From contig JBKQPR010000046.1 in NCBI GenBank assembly GCA_052144935.1, positions 1 to 29,324 on the forward strand: 29,324 nucleotides of DNA, given 5' to 3'. The position numbers and the translations under genes were made by a program. Below, one piece after another: positions 7,127-15,137 of this stretch. Each line of letters begins with the position of its first letter. Positions within the stretch are counted from its first letter, which is position 1. Below the pieces are notes generated by a model, which was given only the letters and a program-made list of their open reading frames with translations, was not told the DNA's origin and searched no databases. The stretch comes from JOPF133 sp052144935. GTDB lineage: Bacteria > Acidobacteriota > Terriglobia > Bryobacterales > Bryobacteraceae.

Positions 7127-8146
7127 ATGAATCGGATCGCGCGGCGCTTCATCTATCTGCTGGCCGCCGTCGGCGTCACCCTCGCCACCGGCACCGTGGG
7201 GTTCGTCCTCATCGACCATTACCCTACCTTCGACGCGTTTTACATGACCCTCATCACCATGACCACGGTGGGGTATGGGGAAGTTCATCCGCTCTCGCAC
7301 GCGGGACGCGTCTTCAATTCCTTTCTCATCGCTTTCGGCGTCACCACGATCTTCATCGCCATCGGCGCCATGACCCAGACCATCATCGAACGCGAGTTCG
7401 GCGAGGCCATCGGCAAACGGCGGAACAAACGCATGATCGACAAGTTAAAGGATCACTACATCATCTGCGGCATTGGGCGCGTGGGGCGCGGCGCCGCGGC
7501 CGAGTTGCACCACGCGGGCGTCCCCTTCGTGGTGGTGGACAGCAACCCCGAACGCGTGGAGCGCGCCATGGTCGCAGGGATGCTGGCGGTGGTGGCCGAT
7601 GCCACGCGCGACGAAACCCTGCACCAGGTGGGCATCGAAAGCGCGCGCGGATTGGTGGCGGCGCTGGCCACCGACGCCGACAACCTCTTCGTGCTGCTCT
7701 CTGCCAAGGGGCTGAACCCACGCATCTACGTGGCGGTGCGCGCGGCCGAAGAAGGCGCCGAAGCCAAGATGCGGCGCGCCGGCGCCGACGCGGTGTTCGC
7801 TCCCTACTCCCTCACCGGACATCGGCTGGCGCAGTCGCTGCTGCGCCCGCACGTGGTGCAGTTTCTGGATCTCACCGAGAATATCGGCATGGACATCGCC
7901 ATCGAGCAGATGCGCGTGGCCGAAACCAGCGAGATGGTGGCCAAGAGCATTCAAGAAATGCAGCTCGGCCGGGACATCGGCGTGATCGTGCTGGCCATCC
8001 GCCGGGCCGATGGCCGGATGATCTTCAATCCCACCGCCGATGCGGCCATGCATGCCGGCGACTACCTGATCGTGATGGGAAGCCAGGAGAATCTGCGCAC
8101 ACTCGAAAATCTGGTGGCGGAGAGGAAAGGCGCGCGGAAAGGCTGA
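7127..8146 (+). CDS. Potassium channel with RCK (TrkA-N/TrkA-C) regulatory domains
   Basis: This 339-residue protein has the layout of two-helix K+ channels such as MthK. There is a first membrane helix at about residues 9-29, a pore loop with the selectivity filter TTVGYG at 46-51, and a second helix at about 62-84. A cytoplasmic RCK N-domain begins at YIICGIGRVGRG, where GxGxxG at 115-120 binds nucleotide and D138 lies in VVVDSN. A C-terminal TrkA-C domain covers about 250-330. It should form a tetramer in the inner membrane gated by ligands bound to the RCK domains. The ATG at 7127 precedes the first helix directly. Confidence 0.93.
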   Translation: MNRIARRFIYLLAAVGVTLATGTVGFVLIDHYPTFDAFYMTLITMTTVGYGEVHPLSHAGRVFNSFLIAFGVTTIFIAIGAMTQTIIEREFGEAIGKRRNKRMIDKLKDHYIICGIGRVGRGAAAELHHAGVPFVVVDSNPERVERAMVAGMLAVVADATRDETLHQVGIESARGLVAALATDADNLFVLLSAKGLNPRIYVAVRAAEEGAEAKMRRAGADAVFAPYSLTGHRLAQSLLRPHVVQFLDLTENIGMDIAIEQMRVAETSEMVAKSIQEMQLGRDIGVIVLAIRRADGRMIFNPTADAAMHAGDYLIVMGSQENLRTLENLVAERKGARKG

Positions 8147-8176
8147 GGCGCGCGGCCGGTCCAACTGAGAGCGGGA

Positions 8177-8182
8177 TATAAT
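8177..8182 (+). promoter_or_regulatory. Perfect -10 box TATAAT six bases from a GTG start
   Basis: This is an exact TATAAT in GC-rich DNA. The GTG at 8189 lies where transcription would start, and no ribosome binding site is present, so a leaderless transcript is plausible. The -35 region has no recognisable box. Confidence 0.5.
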
Positions 8183-8188
8183 ATCACC

Positions 8189-8824
8189 GTGGCACTTCCT
8201 ATCGTCCGGCGTATTCGCGAGATCTTCGAATCGATCGCCTACGCCGGTTTGCAACCGGGTGCCCGGGCAGGACAGACCAAGCGCATTAAGTGGCTGGGAC
8301 CGCTGAGCGGACCCATCGAACGTCTCCTTTCCGGCGGTCCCGCCCCGTCGGATCCGCTGTATCTCACCAACCGCACCACCGGTCAGAAGATCAAGTTGGG
8401 GGTGGCGATTGGTGTTCCCTGCCTGGTCTTGGCCGGTCTGGTGTATGGCATGCTCACCAACAGCTTCGATTTTGGCGGACCGCCGCCGGCCCATGAAGCC
8501 ACCGCCAGCGAGGTAGCGGCCAAGCTGTTGCCCCACATGGACCCGAACATGCACATCGACACCGATAAGGATGTCGAAGTGGTGGAAGTGCGGGTGGAGC
8601 ATGGCGCCCAGATGACGCTGGTGGGCAGCATGAAGAACACCACCGATCACGAGATCCACATAGCGGAGGCGGTTTTCGACCTGACGGACTCGGGCGGTTC
8701 GCAGTTGGGCGGGGTCAGCGCCAGGATTGAGAACTTCAAGGCCAAGTCGACCGCTAATTTTCGAATTCCGATCCAGCAGACCGAGGCCAGCTTTGCGCTG
8801 GTTCGGGAGATTCACACCCGGTAG
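8189..8824 (+). CDS. Single-pass membrane protein with FxLYD-like C-terminal domain
   Basis: This 211-residue protein has a cytoplasmic N-terminal part of about 68 residues, one membrane helix at about 69-89 (KLGVAIGVPCLVLAGLVYGML), and an outer domain. The outer domain runs VEVRVEHGAQMTLVGSMKN…HIAEAVFDLTDSGGSQLGG…TANFRIPI. It resembles the FxLYD beta-sandwich: a G-x-x-x-N strand, then the FDLTDSGG turn and a closing strand. The role is unknown. It starts from GTG 8189 directly behind TATAAT. Confidence 0.72.
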   Translation: MALPIVRRIREIFESIAYAGLQPGARAGQTKRIKWLGPLSGPIERLLSGGPAPSDPLYLTNRTTGQKIKLGVAIGVPCLVLAGLVYGMLTNSFDFGGPPPAHEATASEVAAKLLPHMDPNMHIDTDKDVEVVEVRVEHGAQMTLVGSMKNTTDHEIHIAEAVFDLTDSGGSQLGGVSARIENFKAKSTANFRIPIQQTEASFALVREIHTR

Positions 8825-9187
8825 GCGCTGGCCACTGAGCCGGTCCCAGTGGGCACCCCGGAGGGATTCCCGAGGCCGCGCCACAAGAGCACACTGAAAT
8901 AGAAAAGCGCCTCCATGAACTCCTCAACCGAGAGTACCAAGCCGGCAGAATCACCGAAGCCTTCTACCGCCGAATCAGAAGACGTTAGGAATCGGGCCAA
9001 CCGCGTCGCCGCGGGCCTGATGGCGCAGGAAGTCCGGGAGGGCCGCAACTGGTTGAGCAGAAGGGCGGGCCAGAAAGCGCCAACCCAAGCGGCGTAACTC
9101 CCGCTGCGCAGTCGCGTAGAACTGTTTTGGCTTTCTCCGCGTTTTCCTCCGCGCCTCTGTGTCTCCGCGGTTTTTCCTGTTGCCCCG
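8825..9187. other. Gap between convergent genes, with no convincing gene
   Basis: The gap separates the FxLYD-like gene from the end of the M48 protease. Two overlapping plus-strand readings exist. One is a 60-codon frame from ATG 8915 (MNSSTESTKPAESPKP…). The other is a frame without any usual start codon that reads EIEKRLHELLNREYQAGRITEAFYRRIRRR to a TAG at 8986-8988 and faintly resembles a SHOCT-like end. Both cannot be real, and either may be chance. The distal part holds a half copy of the hairpin repeat. Confidence 0.5.
9130..9176. repeat. Half copy of the CTCCGTGTCTCCGTGG repeat family
   Basis: The stretch tttctccgcg, tcctccgcgcctctg, tgtctccgcgg follows the right-arm pattern of the 6954-7088 element with gc-for-gt variations. 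No matching left arm is found next to it, so it cannot form the long hairpin. It lies just beyond the end of the M48 protease gene. Confidence 0.6.
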
Positions 9188-10153
9188 CTACTCCACCAAA
9201 TCCCGCCGCCGGATGGTCGGCCGCTGGTCGCCATCCTGATCGTCGCCAGGTTGGCTCGGTCCCGCGCGCCGCAGAGTCGGGCGCTGGTCGCTCTTCGGGC
9301 GGTCGTCCAAGGTGATCAGGCGCTCGCGGATATCGTGGTATTCCGAAGTGGTCAACACATATTCGGGCTTCGACGGCAGGATCCGCTGGATCTCCTCCTG
9401 GGTCTTGTCGATGCGCGTGGAGTCCATGGGGTGGGAGGCGAAAATGCGCGAAAGCGCGCCCGGCTTCTGCCGCTGCAGCAATTCCAGTTTCTCGAAGATG
9501 CTGATGGCCCCGTTGGGGTCGTAGCCCGCCGCGTACATGTATTGCACTCCCAGGTAGTCGGCTTCGGCTTCGTTGGCCCGCGTGAACTTCATGAAGGCCG
9601 CGGGCATTCCCACGTTCATCCCCTGGCGCGCCAGCACGCCGCCCCAACCTCCCAGCACGGCGCCGGCCGGTAAAGCCAGCAGCGTGAGAAGCTGCTGCTT
9701 GGTCGCCTGGCAGGTCAGGTGGCGCGCAGCCACGTGGGCGATCTCATGCGCCAGGGCCGCCGCAAACTCGTCCTCTTCGTCGGCGATTTTCAGCAGGCCG
9801 GTGTTCACGAAAACGAATCCGCCGGGCAGCGCGAAGGCGTTGGGGGCTTCATCCTCGATCACCTGGAACGTGAAGGGCACCTTGGCGTCCGAGTTCCGGG
9901 CCAGGTTCTGGCCCACGCGGTTTACGAACTCGGAGATCAGCGGGTCGTCCTTCAGCCGGGCCTGGCGCTTGACTTCCTCGGCCAACTGCTTCCCCAGGGC
10001 GATCTCTTTTTCGATGGAGAACACGTTCAGGCACTTGCCCACATCGCGGCTGCCGATCTGGTTGGGGTCGTCCTTCGGTTTCTTGTCATCGGCGGCGCTG
10101 GCCGTTACCACGGACAACGACAGCGCCAGGATGGCTGCGGAAAGAGATCGCAT
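9188..10153 (-). CDS. Exported M48-family zinc metalloprotease
   Basis: This 321-residue protein has a signal peptide (MRSLSAAILALSLSVVTASA) and the M48 hallmarks: HEIAH at residues 136-140, and NEAEADYLG around 194-202 carrying the third zinc ligand. An FASHPMDSTRI stretch follows. It resembles the BepA/LoiP type of periplasmic proteases, but the TPR half of BepA is absent. The last 40 residues are polar and Arg/Asp-rich. ATG 10153 was chosen because GGAGG precedes it at about 10160-10164 and the signal peptide begins there; a much longer upstream extension is not protein-like. It diverges from the class-V aminotransferase. Confidence 0.9.
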   Translation of the reverse strand: MRSLSAAILALSLSVVTASAADDKKPKDDPNQIGSRDVGKCLNVFSIEKEIALGKQLAEEVKRQARLKDDPLISEFVNRVGQNLARNSDAKVPFTFQVIEDEAPNAFALPGGFVFVNTGLLKIADEEDEFAAALAHEIAHVAARHLTCQATKQQLLTLLALPAGAVLGGWGGVLARQGMNVGMPAAFMKFTRANEAEADYLGVQYMYAAGYDPNGAISIFEKLELLQRQKPGALSRIFASHPMDSTRIDKTQEEIQRILPSKPEYVLTTSEYHDIRERLITLDDRPKSDQRPTLRRAGPSQPGDDQDGDQRPTIRRRDLVE

Positions 10154-10179
10154 CGTGCCTCCCAAGGCCCTCAATAACG

Positions 10180-10186
10180 TATTGTA
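10180..10186. promoter_or_regulatory. Candidate bidirectional -10 element TATTGTA
   Basis: TATTGT serves the plus-strand aminotransferase, and TACAAT on the minus strand serves the M48 protease, offset by one base. The centre lies within CAATAACGTATTG, itself an inverted repeat. The plus-strand start codon at 10193 is only seven bases past the box, whereas the protease keeps a normal leader with GGGAGG. The geometry is identical to 3650-3656. Confidence 0.45.
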
Positions 10187-10192
10187 GAGGGA

Positions 10193-11353
10193 ATGAGCTT
10201 CGAAAAGAATACGGGTTGTACCCAGGGGGCGGGAATTGCTGCTGGAATTACCGAGTGTTACGCCCACCAGTTCCCGGTCCGGGAGCGCCTGATCTATCTC
10301 AACCACGCCGCCGTCTCCCCGCTCTGCCGGCCTGCCGCCGAGGCCATGAAGTGGCTGGCCGACGATTGCCTGAATTTCGGCAGCCTGCACTACGACCAAT
10401 GGCTGGCCGCCTACGAGCGCGTGCGGGTGGCCGCCGCCCAGTTGATCGGCGCGAATCGATCGGAAATCGCGCTGGTGAAGAACACCTCGGAAGGCATCTG
10501 CGCCGTGGCCGAGGGAATCGACTGGCGCCCCGGCGACCGCGTGGTGGCCTTCCGCGAAGAGTTTCCGGCCAACCTGTACCCTTGGAAGCTTCTGGAGCAA
10601 AAGGGCGTGGCCGTCACTTGGCTCTCGGTCGAAGATCCCCTCGACCGCATCGACCAGGCCGCCCGCGGCGCGCGCCTGCTCTCCATCAGCTTCGTGCAGT
10701 TCCTCAGCGGGTACCGCGCCTCGATTCCAGCGATTGGTGAGATTTGCCATCGTAACCGCTGCATTTTTATGGTAGATGCGATTCAAGGGCTGGGCGCGTT
10801 TCCGCTCGACGTACGGGCCTGCCATGTGGATGCCCTGGCGGCCGACGGGCATAAGTGGCTGATGGGTCCGGAAGGTTGCGGCATCCTCTACATTTCCCAG
10901 GCCTTGCAGGACCTGGTGCGGCCGATCGAATTCGGCTGGACCAACGTGGCCGCGTATGCCGATTACGCCTCCCGCGATATGACTCTGCGGCCGGATGCGG
11001 GCCGCTACGAGTGCGGAACGCTAAATACAATTGGCTGCTATGGTTTGGCAGCATCGCTGGAATTTTTACTTGAGGTTGGAATCGGAGAAATCGCCCCGGT
11101 TGTGCAAAGTTTGGGGGACCAAATCGCCCGCGGCGCCCAGGCGAAGGGCTACGAGTTGATGGGAACCCGGACACCCGAAACCGGCGCGGGAATCGTCAGC
11201 TTGCGGAAACCCGGCACCGATGCCATCGAGATTGTACGCCGTCTGCGGGCTGAGCGGATCACCACAGCCGCCCGGGCGGGCTGGGTCCGCACCTCGCCCC
11301 ATTTCTACATCAGGCCTTCGGAAATCGATCGAATGTTGGAGCTATTGCCATGA
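10193..11353 (+). CDS. Class-V aminotransferase/cysteine desulfurase-like PLP enzyme
   Basis: This 386-residue fold-type I PLP enzyme has the PLP lysine K221 in ADGHKWLMGPEG, D195 in FMVDAIQGLG pairing with the pyridine nitrogen, and an N-terminal YLNHAAVSPL substrate loop. It is closer to the isopenicillin-N-epimerase/CsdA-like branch than to IscS. No long Cys loop typical of housekeeping desulfurases was noted, so the substrate is unknown. ATG 10193 has no properly spaced ribosome site. The first 23 residues precede the family's usual start, so a later start is possible. The stop overlaps the next gene's ATG by four bases (ATGA). Confidence 0.85.
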   Translation: MSFEKNTGCTQGAGIAAGITECYAHQFPVRERLIYLNHAAVSPLCRPAAEAMKWLADDCLNFGSLHYDQWLAAYERVRVAAAQLIGANRSEIALVKNTSEGICAVAEGIDWRPGDRVVAFREEFPANLYPWKLLEQKGVAVTWLSVEDPLDRIDQAARGARLLSISFVQFLSGYRASIPAIGEICHRNRCIFMVDAIQGLGAFPLDVRACHVDALAADGHKWLMGPEGCGILYISQALQDLVRPIEFGWTNVAAYADYASRDMTLRPDAGRYECGTLNTIGCYGLAASLEFLLEVGIGEIAPVVQSLGDQIARGAQAKGYELMGTRTPETGAGIVSLRKPGTDAIEIVRRLRAERITTAARAGWVRTSPHFYIRPSEIDRMLELLP

Positions 11354-13722
11354 AAAAACGCCTCTTGCCGTTATTTGCATGTCTGGTTTCGGTGTCCCTG
11401 TCCGCCGCCGTTCCCACGCCTCAGAGCTACTTCGGCCACCCCATCGGCGCCGACCGCACGGTGCTCGATTGGGAAAAGGTGGTCGGCTACTTCAACCTGC
11501 TGGCCCAGTCCAGCGACCGCATCCGCGTCGAGGAACTAGGCAAGACCGCCGAAGGCCGGCCGTTCATCGCCGCCACCATTGCCGACCCGGAGACGCAACG
11601 CCATCTGGACCGCTACATCGCCTTGCAAGGCCGTTTGGCGGACCCACGCAAGACCACTCCCGCTGAAGCGGAACCCCTTTTTGCTCAGGGGAAAACCGTG
11701 GTTTTGCTAACGTGTTCGATTCACGCCACGGAGATCGCCTCCACGCATACTGCGGTCGAGTACGCCTACCGCCTGCTCACCGAAGACACCCCCCACAACC
11801 GGGCCATTCTGCGCGACGACATCCTCATCCTGGTACCTTCTCTGAACCCCGATGGCGTGGACATAGTGACCCAGTGGTACCGCCGCATGCTCGGTACGCC
11901 CTACGAGGGCAGCAACCCGCCGTGGCTCTATCACAAGTACGTAGGGCACGATAACAATCGCGACTGGTACATCTTCTCGCAGCCCGAAACCCGGTTGACC
12001 ATTTCCAAGCTGCACAACGTCTGGCATCCCGAGATCGTCTACGACGTCCACCAGATGGGTGCCAACGCCGCGCGCCTGTTTGTGCCGCCGTGGCTCGACC
12101 CCACCGAACCCAACATCGACCCCATCCTGATGCAGGAAATGAACATGATGGGGACAGCCATGGCCTCTGCCGAGACCGCCGCCGGCAAGACCGGTATCGC
12201 CATCCACGGGGTCTACGATTTCTGGACGCCCTCGCGCCACTACCAGGCTTTCCACGCCGGGCTGCGCCTGCTGACCGAGTCGGCCAGCGCACGAATCGCC
12301 TCACCTAGTACTTTAACTGCCAGCCAGATCGCACAGACAGCATTAGGGTACAACCCGCGCGAGCGATCCTGGAATTACCTTGAGCCGTGGCTCGGCGGAA
12401 CCTGGCATCTGCGGGATATTATCGACTACCAGTTGGTCGCCTGGGATGCCTTGCTCTACAACGCTTCGCTGCACCGCGACGAGCTGCTGCGCAATTTCTA
12501 CAAAGTGGGCCAGCGCCAGGTGGACCGCACCGAGCCTTGGGGCTTCGTGATTTCGGCCAACCAGCGAGATCCCGGCGCCACGCGCAAGATGCTGGAAACC
12601 CTGCGCTTCGGCCAGGTGGAGATCGGCCGGGGCGAGGATGGCAGCGGGGTGATCCCCATGCACCAGCCCTACAGCGGCTGGGCCAAAGCGCTGCTGGAGC
12701 GCCAGAAATATCCCGAAGACCGGCTCTATCCCGGCGGTCCGCCCAAGCGCCCCTACGACGTCACCGCAAATACCCTCCCGCTGCTGATGGGCGTGGATTC
12801 CAAAGCGGTAGACCAAGCTGTGCCCTTTTCGGGCGTATGGGAACCCGCCCCACCGATTGCCGGCCCATTGCTGCCCGCCGCCGACACGGATTCCTGGGTG
12901 GCCGTCAACAAAGCCTGGGCAGCCGGCCGCTCCGTATGGCGCGACCCAGCCTCGGGCGACTTTTCGCTGGCCGTGCGCGCAGGCTGGAAAGAAGTGAAGC
13001 GGCCGCGCGTGGCGCTCTACCAATCCTGGACCGCCAACATGGACGAAGGCTGGACCCGCTGGCTGTTTGAGCAGGTCGGTTTCGCCTACACCACCTTACA
13101 CAATAAGGACATCCAGGCGGGCGGGCTACGCCAGAACTTCGACGTGGTGGTGGTGCCCGACCAGTCCGCCGCCAGCCTCGAAAACGGCATGCGCAACCTG
13201 CCGGAAGAGTACTCGGGCGGCCTAGGCGCCAAGGGGGAACAAGCGCTCAAGGCGTTCGCTAACGCCGGCGGCACTCTGGTGTTCCTGAACAACGCCAGCG
13301 AGTACGCCATCGCGCATTTGGGCGTACAGGCCAAAACCGTAACGCCGCGCGGGGGGAGGGGCATGGAAGACGGCGGCGACCGGCCCACCAGCGGCTCCAG
13401 CGAATTCTATTCCCCCGGCTCGCTGCTGAACGCCAAGATCGACACCCACAGTCCGCTGGCCTACGGGATTCCGGCCGAGATCGCCATCTGGAGCGAGCAA
13501 AGTCCCGCCTGGGACACGCAACTGCCGGTGGTGGCTCGATACCCCGATTCCGGCGTGCTAGCTTCCGGCTGGCTGGTGGGCGAAAAGACCATCGCCGGCA
13601 AGGCCGCCCTGATCGACGCCCCCATCGGCAGCGGGCGGGTGATCCTGTTCGGGATGCGCCCGCAATACCGCGCCCAAAGCTATCTCACCTTTAAGATGTT
13701 TTTTAATGCGCTGCTGGAGTGA
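11350..13722 (+). CDS. Exported M14-family zinc carboxypeptidase with long C-terminal region
   Basis: This 790-residue protein has a signal peptide (MKKRLLPLFACLVSVSLSAA) and an M14 catalytic domain. The zinc ligands are H125 and E128 in SIHATEIASTH and H234 in YDVHQMG. NPDG (166-169) and NNRDW (202-206) form the substrate pocket. After about residue 380 comes a long region with an alpha/beta, glutamine-amidotransferase-like look (RVALYQSWTANMDEGWTRW, DVVVVPDQS) near 555-640. This is the common architecture of large secreted acidobacterial M14 peptidases. It is translationally coupled to the PLP enzyme by ATGA. Confidence 0.9.
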   Translation: MKKRLLPLFACLVSVSLSAAVPTPQSYFGHPIGADRTVLDWEKVVGYFNLLAQSSDRIRVEELGKTAEGRPFIAATIADPETQRHLDRYIALQGRLADPRKTTPAEAEPLFAQGKTVVLLTCSIHATEIASTHTAVEYAYRLLTEDTPHNRAILRDDILILVPSLNPDGVDIVTQWYRRMLGTPYEGSNPPWLYHKYVGHDNNRDWYIFSQPETRLTISKLHNVWHPEIVYDVHQMGANAARLFVPPWLDPTEPNIDPILMQEMNMMGTAMASAETAAGKTGIAIHGVYDFWTPSRHYQAFHAGLRLLTESASARIASPSTLTASQIAQTALGYNPRERSWNYLEPWLGGTWHLRDIIDYQLVAWDALLYNASLHRDELLRNFYKVGQRQVDRTEPWGFVISANQRDPGATRKMLETLRFGQVEIGRGEDGSGVIPMHQPYSGWAKALLERQKYPEDRLYPGGPPKRPYDVTANTLPLLMGVDSKAVDQAVPFSGVWEPAPPIAGPLLPAADTDSWVAVNKAWAAGRSVWRDPASGDFSLAVRAGWKEVKRPRVALYQSWTANMDEGWTRWLFEQVGFAYTTLHNKDIQAGGLRQNFDVVVVPDQSAASLENGMRNLPEEYSGGLGAKGEQALKAFANAGGTLVFLNNASEYAIAHLGVQAKTVTPRGGRGMEDGGDRPTSGSSEFYSPGSLLNAKIDTHSPLAYGIPAEIAIWSEQSPAWDTQLPVVARYPDSGVLASGWLVGEKTIAGKAALIDAPIGSGRVILFGMRPQYRAQSYLTFKMFFNALLE

Positions 13723-14050
13723 GGGGGCGGGGTCTTATCCAATAGCGTTGCAGCGTTGGCATGGCGAGCGGCTGCCTTCTCAGCCTGCATCAACCGGCGT
13801 TCGTCCAGGCTTCGAATTGAGGTCAAGGACGTTTCCACCAGGTCGGCGATTATTCAGATTAGCTGTTGGGATGTTTGTCGCATCTGGGGATGCCGGGTTC
13901 GGTGGCTCGCGATTGGCGAGTGAAGGCGGGGCGCCCGCTGGAGCGCCCCGCCGCGTCGGGGATCGGACTGCATTGTGCACCCAATCGACCCACGGAGAAT
14001 GCATGACGATGACAGGACGCACTGCCGCCGACGCTACGCGCTCCCGTGCC
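13723..14050. other. Intergenic region without a supported gene
   Basis: The gap lies between the convergent M14 peptidase and small coiled-coil gene. It holds a perfect 9-bp GC hairpin at 13926-13951 and nothing else clear. Readings through it on either strand have no family resemblance or ribosome site. Confidence 0.6.
13926..13951. repeat. Perfect 9-bp GC hairpin
   Basis: GCGGGGCGC, an eight-base loop, then GCGCCCCGC. It lacks a T-run, so it is not a standard intrinsic terminator, though its place between two converging genes would suit one. Confidence 0.6.
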
Positions 14051-14272
14051 TCACTGCCTGGGCAGTGTGTTGAGATAGGCCTGCCACTGGCGCTGAAGGT
14101 CCTGCCAGGCGCGTTCGTGTTTCTCGGCCACCTGGATGAGGCCCTCGATCTGGTGGTCGTGCGCCACCGTCGTGCTCGCCAGAGTCTCCACGGTGCCCGT
14201 CAGGGCCTTCACACTGCTGCCCAGTGACCCCACCAAGTCGGTCAAACGCTCGATCTTTTCTTCGACTGTCAT
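14051..14272 (-). CDS. Small coiled-coil protein
   Basis: This 73-residue protein starts at ATG 14272 with GGAG nearby (aaggagacgaaATG). The sequence (TVEEKIERLTDLVGSLGSSV, then HDHQIEGLIQVAEKH and WQDLQRQWQAYLNTL) has a heptad-like spacing of Leu/Ile/Val and no membrane segment, so an oligomeric coiled coil is likely. It lies 70 bases downstream of the redoxin on the same strand. No named family is recognised. Confidence 0.75.
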   Translation of the reverse strand: MTVEEKIERLTDLVGSLGSSVKALTGTVETLASTTVAHDHQIEGLIQVAEKHERAWQDLQRQWQAYLNTLPRQ

Positions 14273-14342
14273 TTCGTCTCCTTCTTCCCCTCCGCGCCCC
14301 ACGCCACGAGATCCTCCGCACGGGAGGCTAGTTGCGAGAGCC

Positions 14343-14840
14343 TCAACCGGCCTTCCATGCAGGGACGTTGTCGCCGGCGCGGAAGATCGCCACGTCGGCC
14401 AGGTCGCCGAGGCGTTCGACTTCCGCTTTCTGCCAGCCCTCCAGCACGCGCGATAGCTTTCCATCGCGCCCCACCACGAACATCGTGGGCACGCTGGAAA
14501 TACCATACGCGTTGCTGGCCGGGAAATCGGAGTCCTCGCTGTCCAGCAGCATCGGAAAGGTCACCCCGAACTCCTGCATGAATTCGCGCGTGTCCTCGGC
14601 GTCGTTTTGCGAGATGCCGTAGACCGGCAAGCCGCTGGCCGCCCCGGCAGCATGGATCCGCTCCAGAAATGGCAGCGCCATCTGGCACACCGGACAGGTG
14701 ACCTTGAAGAACACCAGCAGCCCCGGACCGTTGGCGGCGATCTCCGCAAGCGACGTCTCGCCCCCGTTGAGGCGAGCGAGTCGGAAGTCCGGAGCGCGCA
14801 AACCGGCATCGACGAGCCTGCGCTGGCGGTGGGAAGCCAT
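14343..14840 (-). CDS. Thioredoxin-fold redoxin (AhpC/TSA–TlpA-like)
   Basis: This 165-residue protein has the redoxin signatures APDFRLARLNG near the start, the redox pair C49/C52 in KVTCPVCQMALPFLERI, and a cis-Pro at P118 in SSVPTMFVV. It resembles ResA/TlpA proteins but has neither a signal peptide nor a membrane anchor, so it is probably cytoplasmic. ATG 14840 begins the domain closely. On the same strand a gene remnant ends 27 bases upstream, and the small coiled-coil gene follows downstream. Confidence 0.88.
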   Translation of the reverse strand: MASHRQRRLVDAGLRAPDFRLARLNGGETSLAEIAANGPGLLVFFKVTCPVCQMALPFLERIHAAGAASGLPVYGISQNDAEDTREFMQEFGVTFPMLLDSEDSDFPASNAYGISSVPTMFVVGRDGKLSRVLEGWQKAEVERLGDLADVAIFRAGDNVPAWKAG

Positions 14841-14867
14841 GCTTCAATTCTACGGCACGGGAAAAGT

Positions 14868-15083
14868 CTACGCCGCGGGTGGCGTACGGCGTTCGAGTTC
14901 GGCGATCTTGCTGTACAACCCGTCGATGGCGCGCTCTTGGGCGGGCTGCGCCGTTGCGGACGAATGCAGGCGCAGGCGGAACCAAATCCGTTTGTCGGGC
15001 ACACGCCGGATTCGGTCACCGCGGCTGAAGCGGCCGCGGCCGGCCAGCGGAGCATCGAGTAGGACGGCGTTCTCCTCGACCGC
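14868..15083 (-). pseudogene. 3' remnant of an unidentified coding sequence
   Basis: An open frame of 72 codons has no usable start and ends in TAG at 14868-14870. It reads VLLDAPLAGRGRFSRGDRIR, then RVPDKRIWFRLRL, then IDGLYSKIAELERRTPPAA. Third codon positions are strongly G/C, as in real genes here, and the Arg-rich and heptad segments are protein-like. The missing 5' part and the abutting amidohydrolase remnant suggest a truncated gene. Family unknown. Confidence 0.5.
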
Positions 15084-15137
15084 TCACGCAACACGGCTTG
15101 GCTTCGCCGGTCGTGGGTCTTCCCTCCGGACCAGCGC

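Noticed and set aside
6948..7130. Short reading frames TTETRRARRKHGE through the hairpin repeat
   Set aside because: They are translations of the repeat itself and appear on both strands. No ribosome site or family supports them.
8881..8988. Frame EIEKRLHELLNREYQAGRITEAFYRRIRRR
   Set aside because: Protein-like, but without a usual start codon, and it overlaps another open frame from 8915. It may be a remnant but cannot be supported as a gene.
8915..9097. 60-codon frame from ATG 8915
   Set aside because: No ribosome site, low-complexity Ser/Thr/Pro start, no family resemblance.
9188..10852. Long upstream extension of the M48 protease
   Set aside because: The added 230 residues are antisense to the class-V aminotransferase, and the signal peptide and ribosome site mark 10153 as the start.
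13926..13951. GC hairpin as an intrinsic terminator
   Set aside because: No T-run on either side, so only the hairpin is recorded.
14003..14227. Plus-strand reading opposite the small coiled-coil gene
   Set aside because: It is the shadow of the minus-strand gene, which has a ribosome site and heptad pattern.
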